Positions 41,904 through 51,734 are shown, counted from the stretch's first letter. The stretch is DNA of 64,000 nt from Sphingobium sp. EM0848 (GCF_013375555.1 NZ_JABXWB010000005.1:558001-622000), one strand, 5' to 3'. Numbers and translations are program-made. The notes: generated by a model not told the origin, from the letters alone.

Positions 41904-43052
41904 ATGACGACAGCTTCATCCAGGCCCAGTGCGCTGATCATCGGCGGATCGCTGGCCGGGCTCTTCACCGGCAACCTGCTGCTGCGCTCGGGCTGGGACG
42001 TCGAAATTTTCGAACGATCGCCCCATGATCTCGACAGCCGAGGCGGCGGGATCGTGCTGCAACCCGATGTGGTCGAACTGTTCCGGCGGACAGGGGGCGA
42101 CGTCCGGCATCTGAACCTTGGCGTCGAATCGCGCTATCGCACGGTCTTCCGCCCCGACGGCTCGATCCAGTCCAAGCATTTCGCGCCGCAGACGCAGACA
42201 TCCTGGTCGCTGATCTATTCGCTGCTGCGGAGCGCATTTGGCGACGAACATTATCATCAGGGCGTGGCGCTGACCGATCTGGAACAGGACCACGCGGCCG
42301 GGACCGTCACCGCCCGCTTCGCCGACGGCTCCAGCCGGACGGCCGATCTGCTGGTCGGCGCGGATGGCGGGAATTCCACCGTTCGCACGCTGATCTGGCC
42401 CAAGGCGAAACCGGACTATGCGGGCTATCTCGCCTGGCGCGGCCTGATCCTGGAAGAGGCGATGCCGACAGTCGCGCGCGCGATTCTGCATGGCGACTTC
42501 GGTTTCGCCAATAATCGGGGATCGCATATATTGGGCTATCTCGTCCCTGGTATCGACAATGACATGCGGCCGGGGCACCGCTTCTACAATTGGGTCTGGT
42601 ATCGCGTCGCGCCGGATGCGTTGCTTCAGGAAATCCTGGTCGACAGGGACGGCCAGCGGCGGATCGCCGCGATCCCGGAGGGCCGGCCGGCCGAAAAATG
42701 GATCGCGTATCTTCGCCAGGATGCCGACTCACTTCTTCCCGCCCCGTTCCGGGAGGTGGTGAAGGCTACGCCACACCCCTTCATGCAGGCGATCAGGGAT
42801 CTGGCATCGGACCATATGGTCGACGGCCGGGTGATCGTCCTTGGGGATGCCGCCGCGATCCCGCGACCGCATACCGCCGCCAGCACCTCCAAGGCGGCGG
42901 CCAATGCACTGGCGCTGGCCGATGCGCTGGAACGGGCGCCCGGTATCGATCAGGCGCTTGCCCGCTGGGAACCGGAACAAGTCGCGCTCGGCAAGGCGTT
43001 GTTGCGTCAGGGCATGCAGACCGGCACCTATCTGATGTTCCACGCGTCCTGA
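41904..43052 (+). CDS. FAD-dependent aromatic monooxygenase (class A)
   Basis: A 382-residue flavoprotein with the FAD loop IIGGSLAGLFTGNLLLRSG, the DG motif region DLLVGADGGNSTVRTLIW and the second FAD motif VIVLGDAAAIPRPHTAAS. The layout and size fit 2,6-dihydroxypyridine or 6-hydroxynicotinate 3-monooxygenase-type hydroxylases. The start at 41904 follows GGGAGACAGG. Divergent from LysR, which probably controls it; the substrate would be the LysR inducer or a precursor. Confidence 0.85.
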   Translation: MTTASSRPSALIIGGSLAGLFTGNLLLRSGWDVEIFERSPHDLDSRGGGIVLQPDVVELFRRTGGDVRHLNLGVESRYRTVFRPDGSIQSKHFAPQTQTSWSLIYSLLRSAFGDEHYHQGVALTDLEQDHAAGTVTARFADGSSRTADLLVGADGGNSTVRTLIWPKAKPDYAGYLAWRGLILEEAMPTVARAILHGDFGFANNRGSHILGYLVPGIDNDMRPGHRFYNWVWYRVAPDALLQEILVDRDGQRRIAAIPEGRPAEKWIAYLRQDADSLLPAPFREVVKATPHPFMQAIRDLASDHMVDGRVIVLGDAAAIPRPHTAASTSKAAANALALADALERAPGIDQALARWEPEQVALGKALLRQGMQTGTYLMFHAS

Positions 43053-43088
43053 ACGAACGGCACCGGGGATTGCCAGGGGGACCCCCGG

Positions 43089-43695
43089 TCATGCCGGGTG
43101 GATCATGTCCCGCGCATAGTCGAGCCCGATGCCATAGCCGCCGCCATGATCGACGACGATGGCGCGCGCAGCCTCATAACTGTCGTGCCGGGTCCAGTCG
43201 CGCTGCATCTCCAGCAGGAACTGGAGCCAGGATGTCATGACGGCCCCGGCCTGTTCCAGCCGCCGCAGCGAAGCTTCGTGGCTGGCAGGCGTCAGCCCAC
43301 TGCAGACATCGGCCACGACACGAACGTCATAGCCTTCCTCCAGGGCCGAAAGCACTGGAAAGCTGACGCAGGATTCCGTCAGCAGTCCGGCGATCACCAG
43401 CGTCCGCCGCCCTTGCCGCTTCATCCTCCCACAGGTTCATACTCCGCCGCTCTATGGCCATGACATCGGGCAACACCGCGCGCAGCGGCGGCATCAGCGG
43501 GCCGCTATAGACCTTGGAGGCCGATGTACTGACCACAATGGGTATATCAAAGGCGCGCGCGATGCGGGCGAGCGCCACGGCGTTGCTGCGCAGGATCTGC
43601 CGATCGGCCGATCCGGTGGCGAAGGCCAGACCCGCCTGCTCATCGACCAGAACGATCGCGCAATCGGCGGGTGTCAAAAGGGTTCTTGCCGTCAT
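43089..43695 (-). pseudogene. Isochorismatase-family hydrolase broken by a small deletion
   Basis: From ATG 43695 the sequence reads LLTPADCAIVLVDEQAGLAF and VVSTSASKVYSG to RRSMNLWED, then the frame is lost. Translation resumes one frame away at KRQGRRTLVIAGLLTESCVSF, with the catalytic Cys, and runs to a normal end at RDMIHPA. Against the intact paralogue at 31200-31856, about seven residues (AAVIEEV) are missing at the break, so a deletion of roughly 20 bases near 43425 explains both the gap and the frameshift. It follows the MFS gene by 37 bases in the same operon. Confidence 0.8.
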
Positions 43696-43732
43696 GGATG
43701 CTTTCCTTGCTGGAGGAAACAGGGATGGTTCA

Positions 43733-44923
43733 TCACCCCCTGCCGAGGCGGGAGAGCTGGAGCAGCGCGCCCAGAAGGGCCAGCACGATGCCGAACAGGG
43801 ATATTGCGGCCCAGCCTCCGGCGCTCCAGGCCGCCGTCGCGCCAGCCGCACCGCCTGCGCCCCCCAGGAACATCGATCCCATGAAGATGGTGTTCAACCG
43901 GGCACGCGCTTCGGGGCGCAAGGAATAGATGATGTGCTGGTTGGAAACGAGGACACCCTGCACGGCGAAATCAAGCAGGATGCATCCAACCACCAGCCCG
44001 GCAATCGATACCCAGAGGCCGATGATCGCCCATGCAGCCACCGTCAGCACCGTGCCCGCCAATATGGCCTTGCGCGGACCGCGCCTGTCGGCGATCCGGC
44101 CGGCAAGCGGAGCCGCCATGACGCCGACCGCCCCAACGATGCCGAACAGCCCGGCGACCTCGGCGCCCAGACCGAAACGCGGCTCCTGAAGGCGCAGCGC
44201 AAGGATCGTCCAGAAGGCGGTGAAGGCACCAAAGAGCAGGGCCTGGGTCACCGCGGCAAGGCGCAGCTGGCCAAATTCGCGCCAGAGATGCACCAGCGAC
44301 GCCATCAGGCTGCCATAGCGGTGGTCGGTGTCGGGATGGCTGCGCGGCAGCATGGCCGCCATCAGCGCACCGGCGCCCAGGGCAAGCGGCACACCCAACC
44401 AGAACATGGCGCGCCACCCCGCATGCGCGCTCACAAACCCCGCCAGCGTCCGGCTGAGCAGGATACCGCAAAGCACGCCCGACATGACCGTCCCGACCGT
44501 CGCACCGCGCTTTTCCGGGGATGAGAGATGCGCCGCAAAAGGCACGATCTGCTGCGCGACCGTGGATGCGACGCCGAGCAGAAACGAGGCCAGCAACAGC
44601 GTCGCCGCCGAGGGCGCGAGCGCGGCCACCACAAGCGCGGTGGCCAGCACCAGGAACTGGACGACGATCAGCCTGCGCCGCTCGATCAGGTCGCCCAGCG
44701 GCACGAGCGCGAAGAGCCCGATGGCATAGCCCAGTTGCGTCGCAGTCGGGACCAGCCCGGTGATGCCGCCGGGCAGATCCTTTTCCATGATGCCCAGCAT
44801 CGGCTGGTTATAGTAGATGTTCGCCACCGCAAGACCCGCGGCGATGGCCATGGCAAAGGTCAGGCCACGGCCGATCGCGACCGGAGCGCCCGTCTTCGCG
44901 GTGGATAGGGAAGCATCCGTCAT
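43733..44923 (-). CDS. MFS transporter
   Basis: A 396-residue protein with about 12 membrane helices. The MFS signature loop between helices 2 and 3 reads GDLIERRRL, and a second half-signature is [11 protein letters not shown]. The opening [12 protein letters not shown] and the overall pattern fit drug or metabolite exporters of the NepI/YgaY group. It is followed by the broken isochorismatase gene. Divergent from the DsbA-like gene. Confidence 0.85.
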   Translation of the reverse strand: MTDASLSTAKTGAPVAIGRGLTFAMAIAAGLAVANIYYNQPMLGIMEKDLPGGITGLVPTATQLGYAIGLFALVPLGDLIERRRLIVVQFLVLATALVVAALAPSAATLLLASFLLGVASTVAQQIVPFAAHLSSPEKRGATVGTVMSGVLCGILLSRTLAGFVSAHAGWRAMFWLGVPLALGAGALMAAMLPRSHPDTDHRYGSLMASLVHLWREFGQLRLAAVTQALLFGAFTAFWTILALRLQEPRFGLGAEVAGLFGIVGAVGVMAAPLAGRIADRRGPRKAILAGTVLTVAAWAIIGLWVSIAGLVVGCILLDFAVQGVLVSNQHIIYSLRPEARARLNTIFMGSMFLGGAGGAAGATAAWSAGGWAAISLFGIVLALLGALLQLSRLGRG

Positions 44924-45113
44924 GTTTCACGGTTTCGGACGATTGGCGACGCGCCGTCTTGGCGGATCGCGCGCTGATTTGGATTATCTTCGCGAGAAAG
45001 GACGAACGGGAAAAAGCGGGATCATTGCGCAACATGCAATGGAGATCGCAACCAAAGGCCTGTTCCCGAACATCTCCGCAAACCCCATGTCCACGCGAGA
45101 AAGGAGACCGGCC

Positions 45114-45764
45114 ATGTCGGCACCCGTCAAAATCACGGTCACATCGGATTTCATCTGCCCCTGGTGCTATATCGGCGAGCGGCGGCTGCGCCGGGCGCTC
45201 GAAAACCTTCCGGAAGGGATTGCGGTCGATCTTGACTGGCTTCCCTTTGAACTGAATCCCGACATGCCGGCCGAGGGGCTGGACCGGAAGGCCTATCGCT
45301 CCGCCAAGTTCGGCAGTTGGGACTATTCGCAGTCGCTCGACGCGAAGACGGTCGAAGCCGGACGCCCGGACGGGGTCCGGTTCGATTATGACGCCATGAC
45401 CCGCACGCCCAACAGCTTCCTTGCCCATCGCATGGCCCTGTTCGCGCGGCAGGAGGGGAAGCAGACCGCCTTTGTCGAGGCCGTCCTGCGGGCCTATTTC
45501 GCCGAAGGCCGCGACATAGGGAGAGCGGAAACGCTTGCCGGGATCGCAGGCGAGATCGGCCTGGAACGGGAGGCCGCGCTTGCCTTTCTCCCAGGCGATG
45601 GGCTGGCGCTCGAAGTTCGCGCGCTGGAAATGCATGCGCGCGGGCGCGGCATCAACGGCGTGCCCCATTTCGAAATTGGCGGCAGGGTCCTCTATGGCGC
45701 GCAACCGGCCGAGACGATCAGGCAGGCGATAGTCGAGGCGGCCGCCTTGGCGGGAGCGGACTGA
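45114..45764 (+). CDS. DsbA-family (FrnE-like) thiol oxidoreductase
   Basis: A 216-residue thioredoxin-fold protein with active site CPWC (Cys15-Cys18 in FICPWCYIG) and the cis-Pro loop GINGVPHFEI. No signal peptide, so it is a cytoplasmic FrnE/2-hydroxychromene isomerase-related type rather than periplasmic DsbA. The start at 45114 follows AAGGAG; an ATG nine codons upstream lacks a ribosome site. It converges on the AraC gene. Confidence 0.85.
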   Translation: MSAPVKITVTSDFICPWCYIGERRLRRALENLPEGIAVDLDWLPFELNPDMPAEGLDRKAYRSAKFGSWDYSQSLDAKTVEAGRPDGVRFDYDAMTRTPNSFLAHRMALFARQEGKQTAFVEAVLRAYFAEGRDIGRAETLAGIAGEIGLEREAALAFLPGDGLALEVRALEMHARGRGINGVPHFEIGGRVLYGAQPAETIRQAIVEAAALAGAD

Positions 45765-45775
45765 TACAGGTTCAA

Positions 45776-46612
45776 TCAGGCGACGGCATAGGTCTGGCGG
45801 CGATATTCGCTGGGCGAGACAGCCATGTGCTGGGCGAAGAAGCGGGTGAAATTGCTGTGCGCGCCAAAACCCAGCTCATCGGCGACCTCGACCAGCGTCC
45901 GCTCGCTGGTGCTGAGCCAGTGCATGGCGGCGCGCATCCGGATATGGTCGATATAATGGCGCGGCGAAACGCCGACGCAGCGGCGGAACTGTTCGAAGAA
46001 ATGCGATCGGGACAGGCCCACCATCCGCGCGATCCCGTCCACGCGCGGATTTTCCAGCGCATGGTCGTGAATATAGGCCAGCGCCTTGCGGATACGGAAG
46101 TCGATGGGCCGCCCAAGCGACGACACATTGGCGGCCTCTGGCACGATATAGGCGTCGACCACCGCGTCGATCAGGTCCATGAGCGGCCTTTCCCTGTCGG
46201 CTCCATTGTCGAGCAGGCCGCGCGAAATGGCGCCCGCCAGACGCTGCGCGGCGAGCCGGACCCCCGTGGTCATCCCTTCCCTGATCCGGGGGAAGCTGAG
46301 CCCATTGCGCAGGCCCCGCGCTTCGAGCACGCGGTCGATCCAGTCCGGTTCGATCACCAGCGACAGGATCGTCGTGGGTCCGGCGGCATTGGCCAGTTTC
46401 AGATGCGGCACCCATGGATTGAACAGGATGACGGTCGATCCGTCGAGCGGCAGGTCGGTATCGCCCGACCGGAAGACCGTCTCCGCCCCGTCCAGCATGA
46501 ACAGCATGTTGAACTGATGATGCGCATGTTCGACCAGCGCGCGGTCCGTCACATTGACCGTGGCGCGCCCGAAATCGCCGGTCACGATCCAGATCGGGCT
46601 TTCCTGATGCAT
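45776..46612 (-). CDS. AraC-family transcriptional regulator
   Basis: A 278-residue paralogue of the regulator at 22816-23676: both start W(I)x(T/S)GxFGRATVN and share the C-terminal helix-turn-helix pair (RMVGLSRSHFFEQFRRCVG, VADELGFGAHSNFTRFFAQH). AGGAGAGG precedes the start. Last gene of the aldolase-ALDH-DoxX-AraC operon, so it probably senses an intermediate of that pathway. Confidence 0.88.
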   Translation of the reverse strand: MHQESPIWIVTGDFGRATVNVTDRALVEHAHHQFNMLFMLDGAETVFRSGDTDLPLDGSTVILFNPWVPHLKLANAAGPTTILSLVIEPDWIDRVLEARGLRNGLSFPRIREGMTTGVRLAAQRLAGAISRGLLDNGADRERPLMDLIDAVVDAYIVPEAANVSSLGRPIDFRIRKALAYIHDHALENPRVDGIARMVGLSRSHFFEQFRRCVGVSPRHYIDHIRMRAAMHWLSTSERTLVEVADELGFGAHSNFTRFFAQHMAVSPSEYRRQTYAVA

Positions 46613-46640
46613 GGTCCAGATCCTCTCCTGTCCTTTGGCC

Positions 46641-47051
46641 TCAGATTTCCGTCGCAGCCCTGCCGCCGATCAGCCCGTCCAGCGAGAAACGGCCGCCCCC
46701 CGCGACGAAAACGTGGAAAAGGCCGCCCAGGATCGCGATATTCTTCATGAAATTGGTCAGTTCCTGACGGTCGGCGAAATCATTGTGGAACGCAACCGCC
46801 GTCACCAGGGTGAACAGCGCCAGCGCCCCCGCCATCAAGCGGGTCCGGTAGCCCAGCAGGAACAGCAGGCCCGCGCCCAGTTCGCAGGCGATGGAAGCCG
46901 CGAAGGCCAGCGTCGGAAAGGGCAGGCTTTGCCCGATCATGTCGATGACGGCCATAGGGTGGCCCAGCTTGCGGACCCCGCTCCACAGGAACAGGGCGGC
47001 GATCAGCGCCCGGCCGGCAGGCAGGGCGAATTGCTTGAGTTCGCGCATCAT
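46641..47051 (-). CDS. DoxX-family membrane protein
   Basis: A 136-residue four-helix membrane protein of the DoxX/YqjF type (ALIAALFLWSGVRKLGHP, LGAGLLFLLGYRTRLMAGALALFTLVTAV). It lies five bases after the aldehyde dehydrogenase gene, so translation is likely coupled. Its job in the pathway is unclear; DoxX proteins recur in oxidative or aldehyde-producing operons. Confidence 0.82.
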   Translation of the reverse strand: MMRELKQFALPAGRALIAALFLWSGVRKLGHPMAVIDMIGQSLPFPTLAFAASIACELGAGLLFLLGYRTRLMAGALALFTLVTAVAFHNDFADRQELTNFMKNIAILGGLFHVFVAGGGRFSLDGLIGGRAATEI

Positions 47052-47055
47052 TCTC

Positions 47056-48564
47056 TCACGCTATATGGATAAGAAGGGTCTTGGTCTGGAGGCACTGTTC
47101 CACGGCATCGGGGCCAAGATCACGGCCGAAGCCCGATCCCTTGTATCCGCCTTCGGGAAGGCCCGGATAGGGAAAGCCCCCGGCATTGACGCTCACCTTG
47201 CCGCATTGGAGGGATCTGGACAGCCTGTGGACGCGGTCGATGTCCTGCGTCCACAGGCTTGCGGCAAGCCCGAAATCGGTGCCGTTCGCTGCGGCGATCA
47301 GTTCCTCCTCAGCGGAGAAGCGATAGATGCCGAGGACCGGGCCGAATATCTCCTCCTGGGTGATCGGATCGTCATGCGACGCGCCGGTAACGAGCGTTGG
47401 CGCCACATAGAAGCCCGCCGCCCCCGCATAGTCGGCGGCACTGTCCACGCCCATGCCGCCAAGGCGCGCCGCCTCGACATAGGCATCGACCCGCGCGCGC
47501 TGACGCGCGCTGACCAGCGGCCCCATGAAGACGCCTTCCCCCATGCCCGCGCCGACCGGGATCGTCCGGATATGCGCCTGAAGGCGCTCGACCACCTGAT
47601 CATGGATCGCATCCTCGACATAAAGCCGCGATCCCGCGACGCAGACCTGGCCGGAATTGAGGAAGATCGCATTGGCCGCCCCCACGATGGCGCGGTCGAG
47701 ATCGGCATCGGCAAAGAGGATCGTCGGCGACTTGCCGCCCAGCTCCAGAGTCAGTTTCTTGAGCGACGCCCCGGCTTCACGGGCGATGGCCCGGCCGGTT
47801 CCCGTCGATCCGGTGAAGGAAATCTTGTCGACGCCCGGATGACGGACCAGCGCATCGCCCGCCTCGCTGCCAAGGCCAGTCACGACATTGACGACGCCGA
47901 CGGGAAATCCGGCCTGTTCGACAAGATCGGCCAGCGCCAGCGCGGATAACGACGCTTCTTCAGAAGGCTTCAGCACGACGGTGCATCCTGCGGCAAGCGC
48001 AGGGGCCAGCTTCCACGCCGCCATCATCAGCGGCACGTTCCACGGCACGATCGCGGCGATTACGCCGACCGGCTCGCGCCGGGTCATGCCCTCGAACCGC
48101 CCCATGCCCGGCGGCGCCGATACGTCGACGGTGCGTCCGGCCAGCTTGGAGGGCCAGCCTGCATAATAGCGGAAGACATCGACCGTCCCGCCGACATCGA
48201 TGCCGCGCGCAAGCCAGAGCGGCATACCATTGTCGACACAGTCGAGCAGGGCAAGGTCGTCCGCCCGTTCCTCGATCAGGGCCGCGAGGCGATGGATCAG
48301 CGCCTCGCGCGCCAGTGGCCCGGCGTCGCGCCATTCCGGCGCAACCAGCGCGGCGCGCGCCGCCGCCACCGCCATGTCGATCTCCGCCGCGCCGCCCTTG
48401 CCGATCAGGCCAATCTCCCGCCCGCTCGACGGTTCGATCACCGGCAGGCTGGCATGGCTCCCGTGCCAGCGCCCGCCGACATAATGCGCCGGTTCGCGGT
48501 CGATCCAGCGCCGCACCGAGGACGGCAATGTTGTCAGGTCATTTTCAAGCGCGACAATGTTCAT
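47056..48564 (-). CDS. NAD(P)-dependent aldehyde dehydrogenase
   Basis: A 502-residue ALDH. Catalytic Cys308 (GQVCVAGSR), general base Glu274 (LELGGKSP), Asn in VPWNVPLMMAAWKLAPAL and the cofactor loop FTGSTGTG are all present. It oxidises an aldehyde to the acid. The group resembles betaine/aromatic aldehyde dehydrogenases. In the same operon as a class II aldolase, and near a ThDP-dependent enzyme that could make the aldehyde by decarboxylation. Confidence 0.9.
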   Translation of the reverse strand: MNIVALENDLTTLPSSVRRWIDREPAHYVGGRWHGSHASLPVIEPSSGREIGLIGKGGAAEIDMAVAAARAALVAPEWRDAGPLAREALIHRLAALIEERADDLALLDCVDNGMPLWLARGIDVGGTVDVFRYYAGWPSKLAGRTVDVSAPPGMGRFEGMTRREPVGVIAAIVPWNVPLMMAAWKLAPALAAGCTVVLKPSEEASLSALALADLVEQAGFPVGVVNVVTGLGSEAGDALVRHPGVDKISFTGSTGTGRAIAREAGASLKKLTLELGGKSPTILFADADLDRAIVGAANAIFLNSGQVCVAGSRLYVEDAIHDQVVERLQAHIRTIPVGAGMGEGVFMGPLVSARQRARVDAYVEAARLGGMGVDSAADYAGAAGFYVAPTLVTGASHDDPITQEEIFGPVLGIYRFSAEEELIAAANGTDFGLAASLWTQDIDRVHRLSRSLQCGKVSVNAGGFPYPGLPEGGYKGSGFGRDLGPDAVEQCLQTKTLLIHIA

Positions 48565-48588
48565 CCTGCCTCTCCCATTGCTGTGTGA

Positions 48589-49347
48589 TTATTCGGCGTA
48601 GCCGGGGGCGACTTCATCCATCAGCCGCCGCCAGGCGGGCCAGTCGGCCTTGCCCCGTCCCCGGTCGTGCAGTTCAAGCTGCCGCACGGTGCTCTCGCAG
48701 ATCGCGTCGGGCACCTCGACGATATTGTCGGTCGCGGCCTCCAGCATGAGCTGGCTTTCGCACGCGGTCATCAGGTCGCGCGTCCGCTCGAAGGTCTCGC
48801 GAACGCTGGAGCCGACGACCACAATGCCGTGATTGCGCAGGAACAGGGCGTGATTGTCGCCCAGCGCCGCCGCAAGCCGCTCGCGCTCGTCCGGATTGTC
48901 GGTGACACCCTCGAACGGATGATAGCCGATCCGCTTGTAGAAACGGATCGCCGCCTGCGAGATCATCCGCAGGCCCCCGCCATGCGCCGACATGGCGATG
49001 CCCGTCGCGCCATGCATGTGGAACACGCAGGCGACATCAGGCCGCGCCCTCAGCACGCCGCTGTGCAGCACGAAGCCGGGGCGATTCACCCCGGAGGATT
49101 CATCAAGATCGGCATCCATGTCGACCCGCACCAGATTGGACGCGGTGACTTCCCGATAGAGCAGCGCATGGCGCTTAATCAGGAACTGCCGCGGTTCGCC
49201 GGGCACGCGAAGGCTCAGATGGTTATAGATGCCATCGGTCGTCGGAAAGAAGCGGTCGATCATCCGATAGGCCGCCGCAAGGTCCTGCCGCGCCGCCCGC
49301 TCGGCATCGATCTGCGCCGCTGTCGATTGTGCTGGATCATTCTGCAT
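48589..49347 (-). CDS. Class II aldolase/adducin-family protein
   Basis: A 252-residue aldolase/adducin protein. The zinc ligands are recognisable in CVFHMHGATG (His-x-His) and LRNHGIVVVG (His), and YNHLSLRVPG opens the fold. Members cleave sugar phosphates or decarboxylate/hydrolyse related compounds, so the substrate is open. The ATG at 49347 lies inside a TGCATGCA palindrome and has no clear ribosome site; a slightly later start is possible. First gene of the operon with ALDH, DoxX and AraC. Confidence 0.82.
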   Translation of the reverse strand: MQNDPAQSTAAQIDAERAARQDLAAAYRMIDRFFPTTDGIYNHLSLRVPGEPRQFLIKRHALLYREVTASNLVRVDMDADLDESSGVNRPGFVLHSGVLRARPDVACVFHMHGATGIAMSAHGGGLRMISQAAIRFYKRIGYHPFEGVTDNPDERERLAAALGDNHALFLRNHGIVVVGSSVRETFERTRDLMTACESQLMLEAATDNIVEVPDAICESTVRQLELHDRGRGKADWPAWRRLMDEVAPGYAE

Positions 49348-49354
49348 GCAAAAT
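49339..49354. promoter_or_regulatory. GntR-type operator candidate 1 (aldolase side)
   Basis: ATTCTGCATGCAAAAT, a 16-base palindrome with one mismatched pair. It overlaps the aldolase start codon and is 142 bases centre to centre from an almost identical palindrome by the transporter gene. Confidence 0.5.
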
Positions 49355-49481
49355 CGATAGGCCGCGAAATGCGGCCCGGTCAATTCACGCTGCCTCGCTG
49401 CTCATGAAATTCGGACAATTCGATAAGAAGGATCGGCACCTGTCGCCGCATATCCTGAGCCGACATATATGGGCAGCGCAT

Positions 49482-49495
49482 TTCTGCATGCAGAA
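49482..49495. promoter_or_regulatory. GntR-type operator candidate 2 (transporter side)
   Basis: TTCTGCATGCAGAA, a perfect 14-base palindrome 26 bases before the AAHS transporter start. TGCATGCA cores within A/T flanks are in the style of operators of FCD-type GntR repressors; such a regulator is encoded at 54765-55526. Confidence 0.55.
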
Positions 49496-49520
49496 TTTGC
49501 CATGTTGCCGGACAAAGACG

Positions 49521-50936
49521 ATGGAGAAGATCTTGCTGCAAGGGCATCATGCACAGCAACAGGCGACCGGGATCGATATCGCCGCGACAATCGACGCCGC
49601 GCCGATCAGCGCGCTCCAGTGGCGCGTCTTCGCGCTGACCCTGATCGCTTCGGTGTTCGACGGCTTCGACACCATGGTCATGTCGTTCCTGGCGCCCGCG
49701 ATCACCCGCCAATGGGGCGCATCGCATGCCGCGTTCGGACTGGTGTTCAGCGCGACATTGCTGGGCGCGGCGATCGGCGCCGCCACGCTGGGCATGCTGG
49801 CCGACCGGATCGGCCGCAAGAAGCTCGTCATCGTCGCGATCCTGTGGTTCGGTTCGCTGACCATCGCCTGCGCGTTCGCGACCGACATCACCTCCCTCGC
49901 CCTGCTGCGCTTCGTCGCCGGACTGGGGCTGGGCGGCGCCATCCCCAACATGCTGGCGCTGGCGGCCGAATATGCGCCCGCGCGGCGGCGGTCCACCATC
50001 GTTTCGGTCATCACCTGGGGAACGCCGCTCGGCGCAGTGCTGGGCGGCCTGCTGGCGCCCCATGTCCTGGAAATCGCAGACTGGCGCGCCATGCTGCTGG
50101 TCGCCGGGATCGCGCCGGTCCTGCTCGCCCCCATCCTCTGGACCGGCCTTCCCGAATCGGTCCGTTTCCTCGCGCTCGGCAGCGGGAACGATGCAAGGCT
50201 GTTGTCGATCGTCCGCCGCATTGCGCCCGATCTGGCCGTGCCGCCCGGCACGCGCTTCCTCCTTCCCGAGCGCACCGTCGGGCGCGCGACCATCGGTGCG
50301 CTGTTCCGCAACGGCCTGGCGGCGGGCACGATCCTGCTGTCGGCGGCAATGTTCACCAGCCTGCTCCTCTCCTTCATGCTGGTGAACTGGACGCCGACCC
50401 TGCTGGAGCGCGCCGGGATTCCCCTGAGCGACGCGATCCTGGGAACCGTCATCCTCAACCTTTCGGGCATCGTCGGCAGCCTGGGAATCGCGCGGGTGGT
50501 CGACGGGCGGATGCGCGGGTCGGCGGTGCTCGCCCTCTCTTATATCTGCGCCGTCGTCGCCATCCTGTGCGCGGGCACGGCAACGATGATCGAGGGCATC
50601 CCCCTGCCCATATTGATGGCGAGCCTTGCAGCCAGCGGCTTCTTCCTGATCGGTTCGCAGATCACGCTGTCGGCCTATATCACCGCCTTCTTCCCGACGG
50701 CGCTCAGGGGCACGGGCATCGGCTTCAACAATGCGGTCGCGCGCTGCGGCTCCCTGCTGGGACCGGCGCTGGGCGGCATCTTGCTGAGCGCGGGGATCGA
50801 CCCTGCCCATATCCTCTTCGCCGGCATCATTCCGGGCCTGCTGAGCGCGATCGCGCTGGCTTGTCTCGCCATCCTCCAGGGCCGCGCCCAGATCGCCGTG
50901 CCCGACCATCTCATCAAGAACAGGGGTATCGCATGA
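49521..50936 (+). CDS. MFS transporter, aromatic acid:H+ symporter (AAHS) type
   Basis: A 471-residue, 12-helix transporter with the AAHS helix-1 signature ASVFDGFDTMVMSFLAPAIT and the loop GMLADRIGRKK. Relatives such as PcaK take up aromatic acids. The start at 49521 begins MEKILLQG; the ribosome site is weak. It diverges from the aldolase operon and overlaps the downstream hydrolase by ATGA. It suggests the substrate of this module is an aromatic or related organic acid. Confidence 0.87.
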   Translation: MEKILLQGHHAQQQATGIDIAATIDAAPISALQWRVFALTLIASVFDGFDTMVMSFLAPAITRQWGASHAAFGLVFSATLLGAAIGAATLGMLADRIGRKKLVIVAILWFGSLTIACAFATDITSLALLRFVAGLGLGGAIPNMLALAAEYAPARRRSTIVSVITWGTPLGAVLGGLLAPHVLEIADWRAMLLVAGIAPVLLAPILWTGLPESVRFLALGSGNDARLLSIVRRIAPDLAVPPGTRFLLPERTVGRATIGALFRNGLAAGTILLSAAMFTSLLLSFMLVNWTPTLLERAGIPLSDAILGTVILNLSGIVGSLGIARVVDGRMRGSAVLALSYICAVVAILCAGTATMIEGIPLPILMASLAASGFFLIGSQITLSAYITAFFPTALRGTGIGFNNAVARCGSLLGPALGGILLSAGIDPAHILFAGIIPGLLSAIALACLAILQGRAQIAVPDHLIKNRGIA

Positions 50937-51709
50937 CTCTCACACCTCGCGACGGCGGCCCCGTCATGCTGACAGGCGAACTCCAGCCCGTCAGCCTGCC
51001 CGACGGCAGCGCCATCAAAACCATGCTCTACAGGGCCGACACCCGCGGCCCCGCGCCAGCGATCGTGGTCTGCCCCGGTGGCATGGGAACGGGCATGTTC
51101 GAGATCGTCGAATGGGCCGCCTCACGCCTCCGCGCCGCCGGCTTCCATGCGCTCAGCATGAACTATCGCGGCGACCTGCCTACCCATGATCCCGACGATA
51201 TTTCGCAGGCGTTCGACTGGCTGGCGGAACAGCCCTTCATCGACCCTGCCCGCATCGGCCTGTTCGGCGTCTCGCGCGGCGGCAATGCCGCGCTGCGCGC
51301 CGCTGCTTCGGACCATCGGTTCAGAGCGGTCGCGACCTTCGGAACGGTGTCGGACTTCCTGCAACAGGCGTACGGAACGGCGGCCTTCGCGCCTGCCCGG
51401 CACCGGCTGATCACCGGCTGGCTCGGCGATCCGGTCACCGCCCGGTCCTTTTACGAGCGTATCCAGGCCATCAATCATGTACAGACCATCGTCCAGCCGC
51501 TGCTGCTGTTGCATGGCGAGCATGACATGCATGCGCCAGTCGAACAGTCCATCGCGGTCCGCGACAAGGTCATGGCGGCGGGCAATCGCGACGTGACGCT
51601 GGAACTGTTCCCGGTGCTCGGCCATTTCGGGGAAGTCGTCCCCAGCGGCTTTGCCTATGACCATCTGGCAAGCCGTTTCATTCCCTTCTTCCGGGAGAAA
51701 TTGGGCTGA
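50933..51709 (+). CDS. Dienelactone-hydrolase/peptidase-like alpha/beta hydrolase
   Basis: A 258-residue alpha/beta hydrolase with nucleophile Ser114 (FGVSRGGNAA), an acid in HGEHDMHAP and a base His in VLGHFGE. The CPGGMGTGMFE loop gives the oxyanion hole. The start is fixed by ATGA overlap with the transporter, so uptake and hydrolysis are linked; the imported compound may be an ester, lactone or ring-cleavage product. Confidence 0.83.
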   Translation: MTLTPRDGGPVMLTGELQPVSLPDGSAIKTMLYRADTRGPAPAIVVCPGGMGTGMFEIVEWAASRLRAAGFHALSMNYRGDLPTHDPDDISQAFDWLAEQPFIDPARIGLFGVSRGGNAALRAAASDHRFRAVATFGTVSDFLQQAYGTAAFAPARHRLITGWLGDPVTARSFYERIQAINHVQTIVQPLLLLHGEHDMHAPVEQSIAVRDKVMAAGNRDVTLELFPVLGHFGEVVPSGFAYDHLASRFIPFFREKLG

Positions 51710-51734
51710 GAAATTGGGTCAGGCGGCTGGCCGG

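Noticed and set aside
49469-50932. Plus-strand open frame upstream of and in frame with the hydrolase at 50933
   Set aside because: It overlaps the AAHS transporter in another frame and is Arg-rich without domains; only the part from ATG 50933 is a hydrolase.
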